A DNA stretch of 35,002 bases, from contig PLQW01000126.1 of the NCBI GenBank assembly GCA_003160215.1, positions 1 through 35,002 of the forward strand, in the 5' to 3' direction. Position 1 is the first letter of the stretch; each line of letters begins with the position of its first letter. Shown one piece after another: positions 16,300-23,523 of the stretch. The translations under genes were made by a program, and so were the position numbers. Origin of the DNA: Acidobacteriaceae bacterium. Its GTDB lineage: Bacteria; Acidobacteriota; Terriglobia; Terriglobales; Acidobacteriaceae. The notes below the pieces were generated by a model, which saw only the letters and a program-made list of their open reading frames with translations, ran no database searches and was not told where the DNA came from.

Positions 16300-17628
16300 G
16301 TGAGTTCGCCGCAAAAGACGTTTTACATCGAGACCTTCGGCTGCCAGATGAATTTCCACGACTCCGAAAAAGTCGTGGGCACGCTCATCTCGGAGGGCTA
16401 CGCCCAAGTGCAGCGCGAAGAGGACGCCGACCTGATCGTCTACAACACCTGCTCCATCCGCGACAAGGCGGAGCAGAAGGTCTTTCATCGCCTGGCCGAT
16501 TTCAAGAAGCTCCACAAGGAAGGGAAGCGCTTCGCCGTTCTTGGCTGCGTCGCCCAGCAGGAGGGCGAGAAGATCTTCGAACGCGCACCCTATGTTTCTC
16601 TCGTCGCCGGGTCAGCTTCGTACCGCAACTTGCCGGCCATGCTGATTCAGATCGAGGCCGGGGCCGATCGCGTCACGGGTCTCGACGATCGCCAAACCGA
16701 CCAGACTTTCGAGACCGAATTCACCGCCCGCACCAACCCGCACCGTGGATACATCACCATCATTGAGGGCTGCGATAAGTTCTGCGCCTATTGCGTGGTT
16801 CCGTACACTCGCGGCAAGGAGCGCAGCCGCACTTCGCGGTCGGTCCTTGACGAAGCCAGGCGCATGGCCGAGGCCGGCTACACCGACATTCAACTGCTCG
16901 GGCAAAACGTGAACTCTTACCGCGATCCTGCTGGGAAGAAGAGTTTTGCTGAGTTGTTGTCGGCTGTCGGGGAACTGCCGGGCATCCGCCGGGTCCGCTT
17001 CACCACCTCGCATCCACGAGACTTTACCAAGGACATCATCGACGCGATTGATGCCGTTCCGACACTCTGCGACCACGTGCATCTGCCTGTCCAGAGCGGA
17101 TCGTCGCGCGTACTGGAGTCCATGTTTCGCGATTATTCCCGCGAGGAATACCTGGAGCGAATCGCCTGGATGAAGTCCACCCGCAACAAGGAAATCAGTA
17201 TTACCACGGACGTGATCGTCGGGTTCCCTGGCGAGACCGAAGCCGAATTTCGCGAGACCCTGAGCTTGCTCGACGAAGTCGGTTACGATGGCGTTTTTTC
17301 CTTCAAGTACTCGTCCCGGCCGAACACTCCTGCGCTGCAGTACGCCGATTCCATTCCCGATGGCGAGAAATCGCGCCGCTTACAGGTTTTACAGGAGCAC
17401 CAGCGTGAATTGCAGAGGTCTAGCTATCGCAGGCATTTAGGGCAGATTATTGAAGTTATGGTGGAAGGCAATAACCCGTCCCGTGGGCAGATCACTGGGC
17501 GCACCTCGCAGAACAAGACGCTCAACTTCGTGGTCAACAATAAGCCGGCGCCAGGCATCGGAGAATATGTCCGAGTGAAAGTTACGCAGACGTTCCCCAA
17601 CAGCCTATTGGGCGAGATGGCCGTCTAA
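16300..17628 (+). CDS. miaB: tRNA-2-methylthio-N6-isopentenyladenosine synthase
   Basis: About 442 residues. A radical-SAM methylthiotransferase that converts i6A37 to ms2i6A37 in tRNAs reading UNN codons. The three N-terminal cluster cysteines are in ETFGCQMNFHDSE, VYNTCSIRDKAEQK and AVLGCVAQQEG; the radical-SAM cysteines are in IIEGCDKFCAYCVVPYTRG. HLPVQSGSSRVLE and DVIVGFPGETEAEF are conserved barrel segments, and a TRAM RNA-binding domain closes the protein (QTFPNSLLGE). The GTG at 16300 has GAGG six bases upstream and is preferred over the ATG at 16294, which overlaps that GAGG; both give the same protein apart from two residues. Confidence 0.97.
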   Translation: MSSPQKTFYIETFGCQMNFHDSEKVVGTLISEGYAQVQREEDADLIVYNTCSIRDKAEQKVFHRLADFKKLHKEGKRFAVLGCVAQQEGEKIFERAPYVSLVAGSASYRNLPAMLIQIEAGADRVTGLDDRQTDQTFETEFTARTNPHRGYITIIEGCDKFCAYCVVPYTRGKERSRTSRSVLDEARRMAEAGYTDIQLLGQNVNSYRDPAGKKSFAELLSAVGELPGIRRVRFTTSHPRDFTKDIIDAIDAVPTLCDHVHLPVQSGSSRVLESMFRDYSREEYLERIAWMKSTRNKEISITTDVIVGFPGETEAEFRETLSLLDEVGYDGVFSFKYSSRPNTPALQYADSIPDGEKSRRLQVLQEHQRELQRSSYRRHLGQIIEVMVEGNNPSRGQITGRTSQNKTLNFVVNNKPAPGIGEYVRVKVTQTFPNSLLGEMAV

Positions 17629-17697
17629 GAATCCAGAAAGTGTTTGCGTTTCGTACGCAATGCGGAGTATGAAGAGGCAGGAACCTGGGAGGGAACC

Positions 17698-18186
17698 ATG
17701 ATGGAAGTCGAAATGAAGATTCGCGGGCTGATGATGGATCCCGTGACCAACATGCCCATCGTGATCCTGAAGGACCAGGGGAGCGACACGGTCCTGCCGA
17801 TCTGGGTGGGCGTGTATGAGGCCAATGCCATCGCCCTCGAAATTGAGAAGGTCACAACTCCGCGCCCCATGACCCATGACTTGCTGAAGAACCTGCTCGT
17901 CGGGCTGGAGACTACGGTCCAAAAGGTAGTCGTGACTGAGTTGCGCGATGACACCTTCTTCGCCGTCATCTGGCTGGAGCGCGAAGGGCAGGCCATCAGC
18001 ATTGACTCCCGTCCCTCCGACGCGCTGGCGCTGGCGCTGCGCATGGACTGCCCAATCTTCGTCGAGGATGAGGTGCTCAAGTCCAGCAAGCAGGCAAACG
18101 CGGCGAGCGACCGCGTCAACAGTGACGAACTTCGCAAATGGCTTGAGAACCTCGGCGAAGACGACCTGGGCCGCTACAAGATGTAG
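17698..18186 (+). CDS. Bifunctional nuclease family protein (DUF151)
   Basis: 162 residues with one BFN/DUF151 domain. The family, named after plant and thermophile proteins with RNase and DNase activity, is widespread in Acidobacteria and Actinobacteria. Characteristic stretches are MEVEMKIRGLMMDPVTNMPI, ILKDQGSDTVLPIWVGVYEA, ALEIEKVTTPRPMTHDLL and ISIDSRPSDALALALRMDC. The C-terminal helices SSKQANAASDRVNSDELRKW are polar. GGAGGG lies 4 bases before the ATG at 17698 and seven before the second ATG at 17701, so either could be used; the open frame upstream to 17644 is not needed. The next gene begins two bases after its stop. Confidence 0.92.
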   Translation: MMEVEMKIRGLMMDPVTNMPIVILKDQGSDTVLPIWVGVYEANAIALEIEKVTTPRPMTHDLLKNLLVGLETTVQKVVVTELRDDTFFAVIWLEREGQAISIDSRPSDALALALRMDCPIFVEDEVLKSSKQANAASDRVNSDELRKWLENLGEDDLGRYKM

Positions 18187-18188
18187 CC

Positions 18189-18503
18189 ATGCCCGACGCC
18201 GCTGAGCAACTGCAACGGATTTATCTCGCCGGTTTTGAACTGCAAACCTTCGAGCGCTATCCCAATTCCATCGGTGTGTTTCGCGACGGCTGCATCGCGC
18301 TGCTGAGGGCCACGCCAGTTGGCCTGCAGATGATCGGTGCTCCGGGATGGCGGATGGGGGAGGTGCTGGGCGTGCTCGTGGAAAAGGACGGCCGCCAGGT
18401 CTTCCAGGCAAAGTCCGAGATCGTCGAAGCCACGCCGGAGAGGCTGGAGGCACTGCGGGGGTTCGGGGAGGATCTGGATCAGTTGCTTACCGCGACGGCG
18501 TGA
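18189..18503 (+). CDS. Small cytoplasmic protein of unknown function
   Basis: 104 residues, coupled to the DUF151 gene (two-base gap). It reads as a small alpha/beta domain: LQRIYLAGFELQTFERYPN, IGVFRDGCIALLRATPVGLQ, MGEVLGVLVEKDGRQVFQAK and a helical C-terminus ATPERLEALRGFGEDLDQLL. There is no signal peptide, membrane segment or catalytic motif that I can name. The shared transcript suggests a function related to the nuclease-like protein, but this is only context. Confidence 0.7.
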   Translation: MPDAAEQLQRIYLAGFELQTFERYPNSIGVFRDGCIALLRATPVGLQMIGAPGWRMGEVLGVLVEKDGRQVFQAKSEIVEATPERLEALRGFGEDLDQLLTATA

Positions 18504-18542
18504 GGGGCCGTTCGAAGAGCCTCAGAGCTTGCGGTTGTCAAG

Positions 18543-18570
18543 GCTTAACATAATATCTGTTATCGGACAT
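18543..18570. other. dif: dif-like XerC/XerD recombination site
   Basis: An 11-6-11 layout: GCTTAACATAA, central TATCTG, TTATCGGACAT. Read on the other strand, the second half is TTATGTTAAGC, which matches the XerD half-site consensus TTATGTTAAAT at 9 of 11 positions; the XerC half ATGTCCGATAA keeps the inner ATAA. The spacing is exactly that of chromosomal dif. It could be the replication-terminus resolution site or a Xer target used by a mobile element. Confidence 0.55.
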
Positions 18571-18678
18571 TACGCCAGAGTCGAATGCGACCCGTGAGCG
18601 CAACCCCCGTCCAGTGCGGCTTCCCTCGACTTCAACCATCAGCTCAGGAGTTTGTAAAGCGAAGACCCTTCCTGCGGT

Positions 18679-18945
18679 TTAGGCGCCCGGCGCGTCGCCT
18701 CCAAACAGGCCGTGTAAGCGGGTGATCTCGAACAAATCGTGGATTCGCTCGTTCAGATTGATGAACTCCAGCTCGCAGCCGCTTTTTCTCGCCGAAGCCC
18801 AGACGCTGATGAAGGTGCCGATGCCCACGCTGTCCACTGGCTAACGTTGGCCAGGTCCACAAGGATCGGCTTGCCCTCAGGAATGAGCGCACGGAGAGTG
18901 TGGTTACCTTCGTTCTGCGGAATGCATTTTCTCCTCGGCCCCACA
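18679..18945 (-). pseudogene. Frameshifted STAS-domain copy
   Basis: Strongly similar to the intact STAS gene at 19328-19663 over about 220 bases. It reads TLRALIPEGKPILVDLANVS, then loses one base near 18840 (15 bases between two CCAC landmarks where the intact copy has 16), after which VDSVGIGTFISVWASA through ITRLHGLFGGDAPGA continues in another frame to the stop at 18681-18679. The first 40 or so codons of the intact gene are not recognisable upstream of ALIPEG. A duplicated, decaying copy is the simplest reading. Confidence 0.75.
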
Positions 18946-19040
18946 TATACCCGCAAAATAGAATGAGAAGGCTGGAGTCAGTCTCCCGCGCCGCGAATGC
19001 CCGTCTTCGTTGTGCAGCGGTGACCGTGAACGGCTAAGTT

Positions 19041-19071
19041 CCCACCCTAGCCAAAAGAAGGCCAGGATGGG
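19041..19071. repeat. Imperfect hairpin CCCACCCTAGCC/GGCCAGGATGGG
   Basis: Arms of 12 bases around the loop AAAAGAA, pairing at about 10 of 12 positions. It lies between the two STAS copies. It may be a transcript-end structure or one more dispersed repeat; only one copy was noticed here. Confidence 0.5.
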
Positions 19072-19133
19072 GCACCCATGGCACCCGATAAGTGCTTTGT
19101 TCGGAATACCTTGCGTGTATCTGCTTTAGATAG

Positions 19134-19227
19134 AATATTTTGGCGGGAATCGCGCAAGATATTGAGCGGCAAAGACTTACGGCTGCGCCTAAGTTACGTG
19201 TTATGAATATTTTGCGGGCAAAATATT
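19134..19227. repeat. Two AATATTTTG palindromes between the STAS copies
   Basis: Second unit (19206-19227): AATATTTTGC, GG, GCAAAATATT, a perfect 10-base inverted repeat. First unit (19134-19163): AATATTTTGGCG, GGAAT, CGCGCAAGATATT, an inverted repeat with one T-G pair and one bulge. The shared AATATTTTG and CAA(A/G)ATATT arms suggest duplicated operators or remnants of a small element. The 381-base gap 18947-19327 holds nothing else except the hairpin at 19041. Confidence 0.65.
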
Positions 19228-19327
19228 GAAAACAAAGATGCAGAAATGCCGGGGGAGGGGGGTACTTATTAGGTGCTTCTTGCGTGTTCCACCCTGCCAA
19301 CTGAGAACGGGTTCTCACGCACGTTGT

Positions 19328-19663
19328 TTAGGCGCCGGGGGCGTCGCCTCCAAACAGGCCGTGCAAGCGGGTGATCTCGAACAAGTCATGGATCCTGTCG
19401 TTCAGATTGATGAATTTCAGCTCGCAGCCGCTCCTTCGCGCAGAAGCCCAGACGCTGACGAAGGTGCCGATGCCGACACTATCCACGACGCTCACCTTAG
19501 TTAGGTCCACGAAGATCGGCTTGCCCTCAGGAAAGAGAGCGCGCACTGCCACTGAGAACATGGCCCAGGAGTCAATCACCACCTTGCCCGTGCAGTGCAC
19601 GATGGTCGCCCCGGGTTGTCTCTCGGTCTCCAACTGCAAAACCGGGGTCTCATCCTCGGACAC
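19328..19663 (-). CDS. STAS-domain anti-sigma factor antagonist
   Basis: 111 residues, a single STAS domain of the SpoIIAA/RsbV type. These proteins bind anti-sigma kinases in partner-switching cascades and are turned off by phosphorylation of a Ser or Thr. The phosphoacceptor site is VVDSVGIGTF (Asp-Ser) near residue 61, preceded by the strands ATIVHCTGKVVIDSW and KPIFVDLTKV and followed by GCELKFINLNDRIHDLFEIT. The GTG start is backed by GGAGGG eight bases upstream. A decayed second copy lies downstream. No kinase or sigma gene is adjacent, so the partner is encoded elsewhere. Confidence 0.9.
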   Translation of the reverse strand: MSEDETPVLQLETERQPGATIVHCTGKVVIDSWAMFSVAVRALFPEGKPIFVDLTKVSVVDSVGIGTFVSVWASARRSGCELKFINLNDRIHDLFEITRLHGLFGGDAPGA

Positions 19664-19705
19664 AGAGTAAGCCCTCCAAAGTACGACAAAGTGTACACCC
19701 GCAGC

Positions 19706-20590
19706 CTAGCTGCACAGCACTACCTTGGGATGGAACAGCGTCCCGGCGACTCGGCTGGCGATGCAGATCAGCTCCGACTGTCCGGCGAAGACCTTTACGA
19801 AGCGCGAACGGGACATTTCCGGCAGGTTCACGGTCCGGCCGTGGCGAATCTTGGCAATATCCTCGTCGGTGGCTGTGACCGACGGAATCTCCGGTAGGAC
19901 CCGTCGCGGATGTACCAGGAGCTCCTCGATACGGCCTTGGCTGGCAGCTTCGCCGATTTCGTCCAATGTATGGCTCTCCTCGATGGCGAACTCGGCAACC
20001 GCCGTCCGGCGGAGGCTCGCGAGGTGGGCCCCGATGCCCAGCTTTTGCCCCAGTTCGTGGGCCAGGCTGCGGACATAGGTGCCCGACGAAACCCGGCAGC
20101 GGAAATCGACCAGGTCGCCGTTCAGGCCCAGGACCGTAAATTCCTTCACTTCCACCTCGACCGGCTGAAGCTCGACTTCCTGCTTCTTGCGGGCCAGCTT
20201 GTAGGCCGGAACTCCCTTGATCTTCTTGGCGGAAAACGAGGGTGGAGTCTGCTGGATGAACCCGACAAAGCCCTGCACCACAGCGTGAATTCCTTCAAGT
20301 GTTACATTAACATCCTGCGCTGATCCGAAAGGGTCGCCGTCGCAATCGTAGGTGTCGGTGGCGACACCCAGCCGGATTGTTCCCTGGTAGGCCTTTTCCG
20401 AGGACGTATAGAACTGGGACAGCCGTGTCATCCGCCCGAGCACCAGAGGAAGCACGCCGGTCGCCATGGGGTCAAGGGTTCCCAGGTGGCCAATGGAGCG
20501 TTCGCCCAAAATGCGCCGTGATTTCGCCACCACATCGTGCGAAGTCCATCCCGCAGGTTTATCCACCACGATCACACCATTGAGCGGCAT
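19706..20590 (-). CDS. truB: tRNA pseudouridine-55 synthase
   Basis: 294 residues. TruB isomerises U55 in the T-loop of tRNAs. The start at ATG 20590 gives the expected N-terminus MPLNGVIVVDKPAGWTSHDV. The catalytic Asp is in IGHLGTLDPMATGVLPLVLG. Further family stretches are YQGTIRLGVATDTYDCDGD, QQTPPSFSAKKIKGVPAYKL and VSSGTYVRSLAHELGQKLG, and a C-terminal PUA-like region ends the protein. AGAAGG abuts the ATG; the open frame further upstream (to 20749) overlaps the rhomboid start region and is not needed. Divergent from the rhomboid gene across about 120 bases. Confidence 0.96.
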   Translation of the reverse strand: MPLNGVIVVDKPAGWTSHDVVAKSRRILGERSIGHLGTLDPMATGVLPLVLGRMTRLSQFYTSSEKAYQGTIRLGVATDTYDCDGDPFGSAQDVNVTLEGIHAVVQGFVGFIQQTPPSFSAKKIKGVPAYKLARKKQEVELQPVEVEVKEFTVLGLNGDLVDFRCRVSSGTYVRSLAHELGQKLGIGAHLASLRRTAVAEFAIEESHTLDEIGEAASQGRIEELLVHPRRVLPEIPSVTATDEDIAKIRHGRTVNLPEMSRSRFVKVFAGQSELICIASRVAGTLFHPKVVLCS

Positions 20591-20711
20591 CCTTCTGCTA
20601 TCGTGTAGGTTCAACGGTGGTTTGGTCAAATCGCCGGCGAGAATCGGCTGCCGCAAGGAATTTGAAGGGAATTCAGTTCCCTGCCGTGCGGTGCCGAGCG
20701 ACCCACTTCCT

Positions 20712-21461
20712 ATGATCCCGCTGAAAGACGACGCGCCCCGGGTTGGCACTCCGTACGTAACTTATGTGCTGCTGGCGCTGAACACCGTGGCATTCCTTCT
20801 GTCTCTGAACTGGCAGTTGCGTCCGCCAGAGCCTAGTCCAGAGGTCCTTACCTTGCTAGGCGTTGTGCCCGCACGGTTAACGGTCGTGCTTTTCAACCAT
20901 GGATACGTGCCGTGGGACCTCATCTCGGGTCTCGGCACGCGCTACGTCTCAACTACGGAGGCCATCCTGCCATTCCTCACCTCGATGTTCTTGCACGGCG
21001 GATGGCTGCACCTCATCTTCAACATGTGGGCGCTGTGGATCTTCGGCGACAACGTGGAAGACTATCTCGGGCATTCGCTCTACCTGTCGCTTTACCTCGT
21101 CTGCGGAATTGCAGCGGCATTGCTGCATACACTGTTTAACATTGGCTCGACAGTGCCAAGCGTCGGAGCCAGCGGAGCGATTGCTGGGGTCATGGGAGCG
21201 TACTTCCTGCTGTTTCCGCGGGCGCGCGTGCTGACCCTGGTGCCGTTCTTCTTCGTCTTCTTCATGTGGTTGCCGGCGTGGATTGTGCTCGGCTACTGGT
21301 TTGTCGCGCAGTTCCTTAGCGGAGCCGCCACCTCGATTGCGGCACACAGCGGCAACTCCACTGGAATTGCCTTCTGGGCCCACGTTGGAGGCTTTCTGGC
21401 AGGAATGCTGCTGATCAAGGTCCTCCCTGCCCGGACCCGGCGATATCACTACGGGCTGTAA
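20712..21461 (+). CDS. Rhomboid family intramembrane serine protease
   Basis: 249 residues, polytopic inner-membrane protease that cuts transmembrane substrates. Hallmarks are MFLHGGWLHLIFNMWALWIF with the conserved HxxxN, the active-site serine in VGASGAIAGVMGAYFLLFP (GxSG), and the catalytic histidine in FWAHVGGFLAGMLLIKVLP. Six or seven membrane helices are evident, starting with YVTYVLLALNTVAFLLSL. A periplasmic loop between helices 1 and 2 carries GLGTRYVSTTEAI. The ATG at 20712 is chosen because it gives the typical short polar N-terminus before helix 1; an upstream in-frame extension reads through the truB promoter region. Confidence 0.94.
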   Translation: MIPLKDDAPRVGTPYVTYVLLALNTVAFLLSLNWQLRPPEPSPEVLTLLGVVPARLTVVLFNHGYVPWDLISGLGTRYVSTTEAILPFLTSMFLHGGWLHLIFNMWALWIFGDNVEDYLGHSLYLSLYLVCGIAAALLHTLFNIGSTVPSVGASGAIAGVMGAYFLLFPRARVLTLVPFFFVFFMWLPAWIVLGYWFVAQFLSGAATSIAAHSGNSTGIAFWAHVGGFLAGMLLIKVLPARTRRYHYGL

Positions 21462-21467
21462 AGAAAT

Positions 21468-21652
21468 TCACCGCAGAGACACAGAGGCACGGAGAAAACA
21501 AAGGAATCAACTCGACAAACAGGATTCACACAAATGGATTTTGCTTCCCCAAAGTGCCGAGTCTCAAACCTGCCTGCGTATTCAGTCCCCATTAAATTTC
21601 TCCGTGTTTCTGTGGTAAGGCTTGATAATTCTCCGTGATCTCCGTGGTGAAG
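21468..21652. repeat. CTCCGTG/CACGGAG repeats, copies 7-9
   Basis: Copy 7 (21468-21500, inverted, diverged): ATTCACCGCAGAGACACAG then AGGCACGGAG. Copies 8 and 9: TTTCTCCGTGTTTCTGTGG (21597-21620) and TTCTCCGTGATCTCCGTGG (21629-21652). The first faces the other two across about 100 bases. They fill the convergent gap between the rhomboid and SDR genes; nothing else is seen there. Confidence 0.75.
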
Positions 21653-21661
21653 TACCCACTG

Positions 21662-22483
21662 CTACAGCGCCCCGCCGGTCGGCGTCAGAACTAACTCCGA
21701 CAGATTCGCGTTGGGCGGAAGAAGCACGGCGTAGAGCACGGCCTGGGCGACGCTCTCCACGTCAACCATACGTTCGCGCGGAGCGTCGGGCCAGAATTGC
21801 TGCCACAAATCGGTGTCGGTTGCGCCCGGCATCAGCGCGACCACGCGAATGCCGCGGGGAATCAGTTCATCGCGCAGGGACAAGGTGAAGCCCAGTGCGC
21901 CGTGCTTGGAGGCGTTGTAAGCGGCGAAATCGGGAAAAACAGTCCTGGCCGCGACCGAAAGGTTGTTGATGATGGTAGCGCCGGCCTGCATAAGAGGCAG
22001 CGCGGCGCGCGTGCAAAGAAACAAGCCCGTGAGGTTGGTATCGATCGCGTCCCGCCAGATTGCAAGACTGGTTTGCTCGATGGAGACTGCCGGTTGAGCG
22101 ATTCCTGCATTGTTCACCAGCACATCGATCTTGCCGAAGCGCCGTTTCACTATCGCGAAAAGCGATGCGACTGAATCTGGATCGCGCACGTCGCAAACCT
22201 CGGCGACGATTTGAGCATCATTGTCGTCATGCGCGAGTGATTTTCTCGGGAGCAACCGCCTGAGTTCCGCCGCGCTCTTGGCGAGCTTGGGACCATCGCG
22301 ACCGGTAATCACCACGCTGCAACCTTCGGCGGCAAGCGTGCTCGCGACGGCATAGCCGATCCCCCGGCTGCCGCCAGTGACAACGGCTACCTCGCCCAGC
22401 AGTCGAGGACTGGTCGGCTGCGATGCCGGGACCCTGGCGCTGGATTTCGCCTTACTGTTCGACTGCGGCTTCTTCGCAGCCAT
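21662..22483 (-). CDS. Short-chain dehydrogenase/reductase (possible pterin reductase)
   Basis: 273-residue classical SDR. The cofactor loop is VVTGGSRGIGYAVASTLAA, then DVLVNNAGIAQP (NNAG) and the catalytic Ser and Tyr-x-x-x-Lys in NNLSVAARTVFPDFAAYNAS followed by KHG. An Ala/Lys-rich leader of about 28 residues (AAKKPQSNSKAKSSARVP) precedes the fold and is unusual. It is the last gene of the PTPS-PTPS-folE run, three bases after folE. In animals the enzyme after GTP cyclohydrolase and PTPS is sepiapterin reductase, also an SDR, so a pterin side-chain reductase is an attractive inference; SDR sequence alone does not fix the substrate. Confidence 0.9.
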   Translation of the reverse strand: MAAKKPQSNSKAKSSARVPASQPTSPRLLGEVAVVTGGSRGIGYAVASTLAAEGCSVVITGRDGPKLAKSAAELRRLLPRKSLAHDDNDAQIVAEVCDVRDPDSVASLFAIVKRRFGKIDVLVNNAGIAQPAVSIEQTSLAIWRDAIDTNLTGLFLCTRAALPLMQAGATIINNLSVAARTVFPDFAAYNASKHGALGFTLSLRDELIPRGIRVVALMPGATDTDLWQQFWPDAPRERMVDVESVAQAVLYAVLLPPNANLSELVLTPTGGAL

Positions 22484-22486
22484 GGA

Positions 22487-23104
22487 TTAGATTCCGTTGC
22501 CGTTCTTGGCGTGGATGAGCGACAGAAACTCCTGGCGCGTTTGTTGCGCCCGGAAGGCCCCGAGCATGGACGAGGTGACGGTGGCCGAATGTTGCTTCTC
22601 GACCCCGCGCATCATCATGCAGAGGTGGCGAGCTTCGATAACCACTCCGACGCCCAAGGGCTGAATCGCCTTCTGAATCGTCTCCGCAATTTGCACGGTC
22701 AGACGCTCCTGCACTTGGAGCCGCCGGGCGAACACTTCCACCAGGCGCGGAACCTTGCTCAGGCCGATCACCTTGCCCTTGGGGATGTAGGCCACGTGCA
22801 CCTTGCCGAAGAATGGCAGCACGTGGTGCTCGCAAAGGCTGAACATTTCAATGTCCTTCACGATCACCATTTCGTCGTAATCCACGCTGAAGAGCGCTGC
22901 CTTCAGAATCTGTTCCGGGTCTTCGCCATAGCCTTTGGTAAAGTACTGCAGAGCTTGGGCGAAGCGCTCCGGCGTCTTCAGCAGCCCCTCGCGATCTGGT
23001 TGTTCGCCCAGCCGGACCAGCATCTCGCGCGCAAGCTCTTCGAAACTGGCGCTGGTCAGGGTAGGCGTTTCGGTCAAGTCTCTCATCATGCTCCCAGGGT
23101 TCAT
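22487..23104 (-). CDS. folE: GTP cyclohydrolase I
   Basis: 205 residues. Converts GTP to 7,8-dihydroneopterin triphosphate, the first step of folate and biopterin synthesis. Zinc ligands are in [19 protein letters not shown] and [11 protein letters not shown]; the catalytic region [20 protein letters not shown] and the C-terminal [17 protein letters not shown] are diagnostic. The ATG at 23104 overlaps the stop of the upstream PTPS gene by four bases (ATGA); two further ATGs five and six codons in follow GGGAG, so initiation could be slightly internal. It is third in a four-gene pterin operon. Confidence 0.97.
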   Translation of the reverse strand: MNPGSMMRDLTETPTLTSASFEELAREMLVRLGEQPDREGLLKTPERFAQALQYFTKGYGEDPEQILKAALFSVDYDEMVIVKDIEMFSLCEHHVLPFFGKVHVAYIPKGKVIGLSKVPRLVEVFARRLQVQERLTVQIAETIQKAIQPLGVGVVIEARHLCMMMRGVEKQHSATVTSSMLGAFRAQQTRQEFLSLIHAKNGNGI

Positions 23105-23523
23105 ACCCGCAATTCCGCTCCGCCTGCGTATTCGAAGCTATTCATCATGGTTTCTTCGAGTCGCACCTTTTCAAGATGAGCGGCCGTAAAGCTTTGTTTC
23201 AAAATGTTGAAAATGACCTCGCTAAGATTCTCTGTTGTCGGTACTAATCCATCGAACTCAGAGCGATAGTTGAGATTTTCATGATCGAAGCGTTCAAGAA
23301 CCTCACTCTGTACAGAGCGATCAAGATCCGAAAGGTTACAAATCATTCCGGTCGCGGGATCAACCTGTCCGCTCACCGTGACCTCGAGTGCGTAGTTGTG
23401 CCCGTGGCCGTGCGGGTTATTGCACTTGCCATAAGTCGCCTGGTTCTCCGGCTCGGAAAGCCCATCGCAATGTAAACGGTGCGATGCCGAAAACAGATAC
23501 CGCCGAGTCAGGTGGACTTTCAT
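23101..23523 (-). CDS. 6-pyruvoyl-tetrahydropterin synthase homologue A
   Basis: 140 residues. Zinc histidines are in [10 protein letters not shown] and [15 protein letters not shown]; the catalytic Cys is in [13 protein letters not shown], the Asp-His pair in RFDHENLN and the substrate-binding Glu in [13 protein letters not shown]. The context GKCNNPxGHGHNY with [13 protein letters not shown] is closer to animal PTPS (GKCNNPNGHGHNY, DP.TGMV.NL.DL) than to the shorter CxxxHGH form of E. coli QueD. PTPS makes 6-pyruvoyl-tetrahydropterin from the FolE product. It overlaps homologue B and folE by four bases at each end. A QueD role in queuosine synthesis remains possible for one of the two paralogues. 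Confidence 0.9.
   Translation of the reverse strand: MKVHLTRRYLFSASHRLHCDGLSEPENQATYGKCNNPHGHGHNYALEVTVSGQVDPATGMICNLSDLDRSVQSEVLERFDHENLNYRSEFDGLVPTTENLSEVIFNILKQSFTAAHLEKVRLEETMMNSFEYAGGAELRV

Noticed and set aside
19034-19318. 94-codon minus-strand frame between the STAS copies
   Set aside because: It covers the palindromes and an imperfect hairpin and has no protein character.
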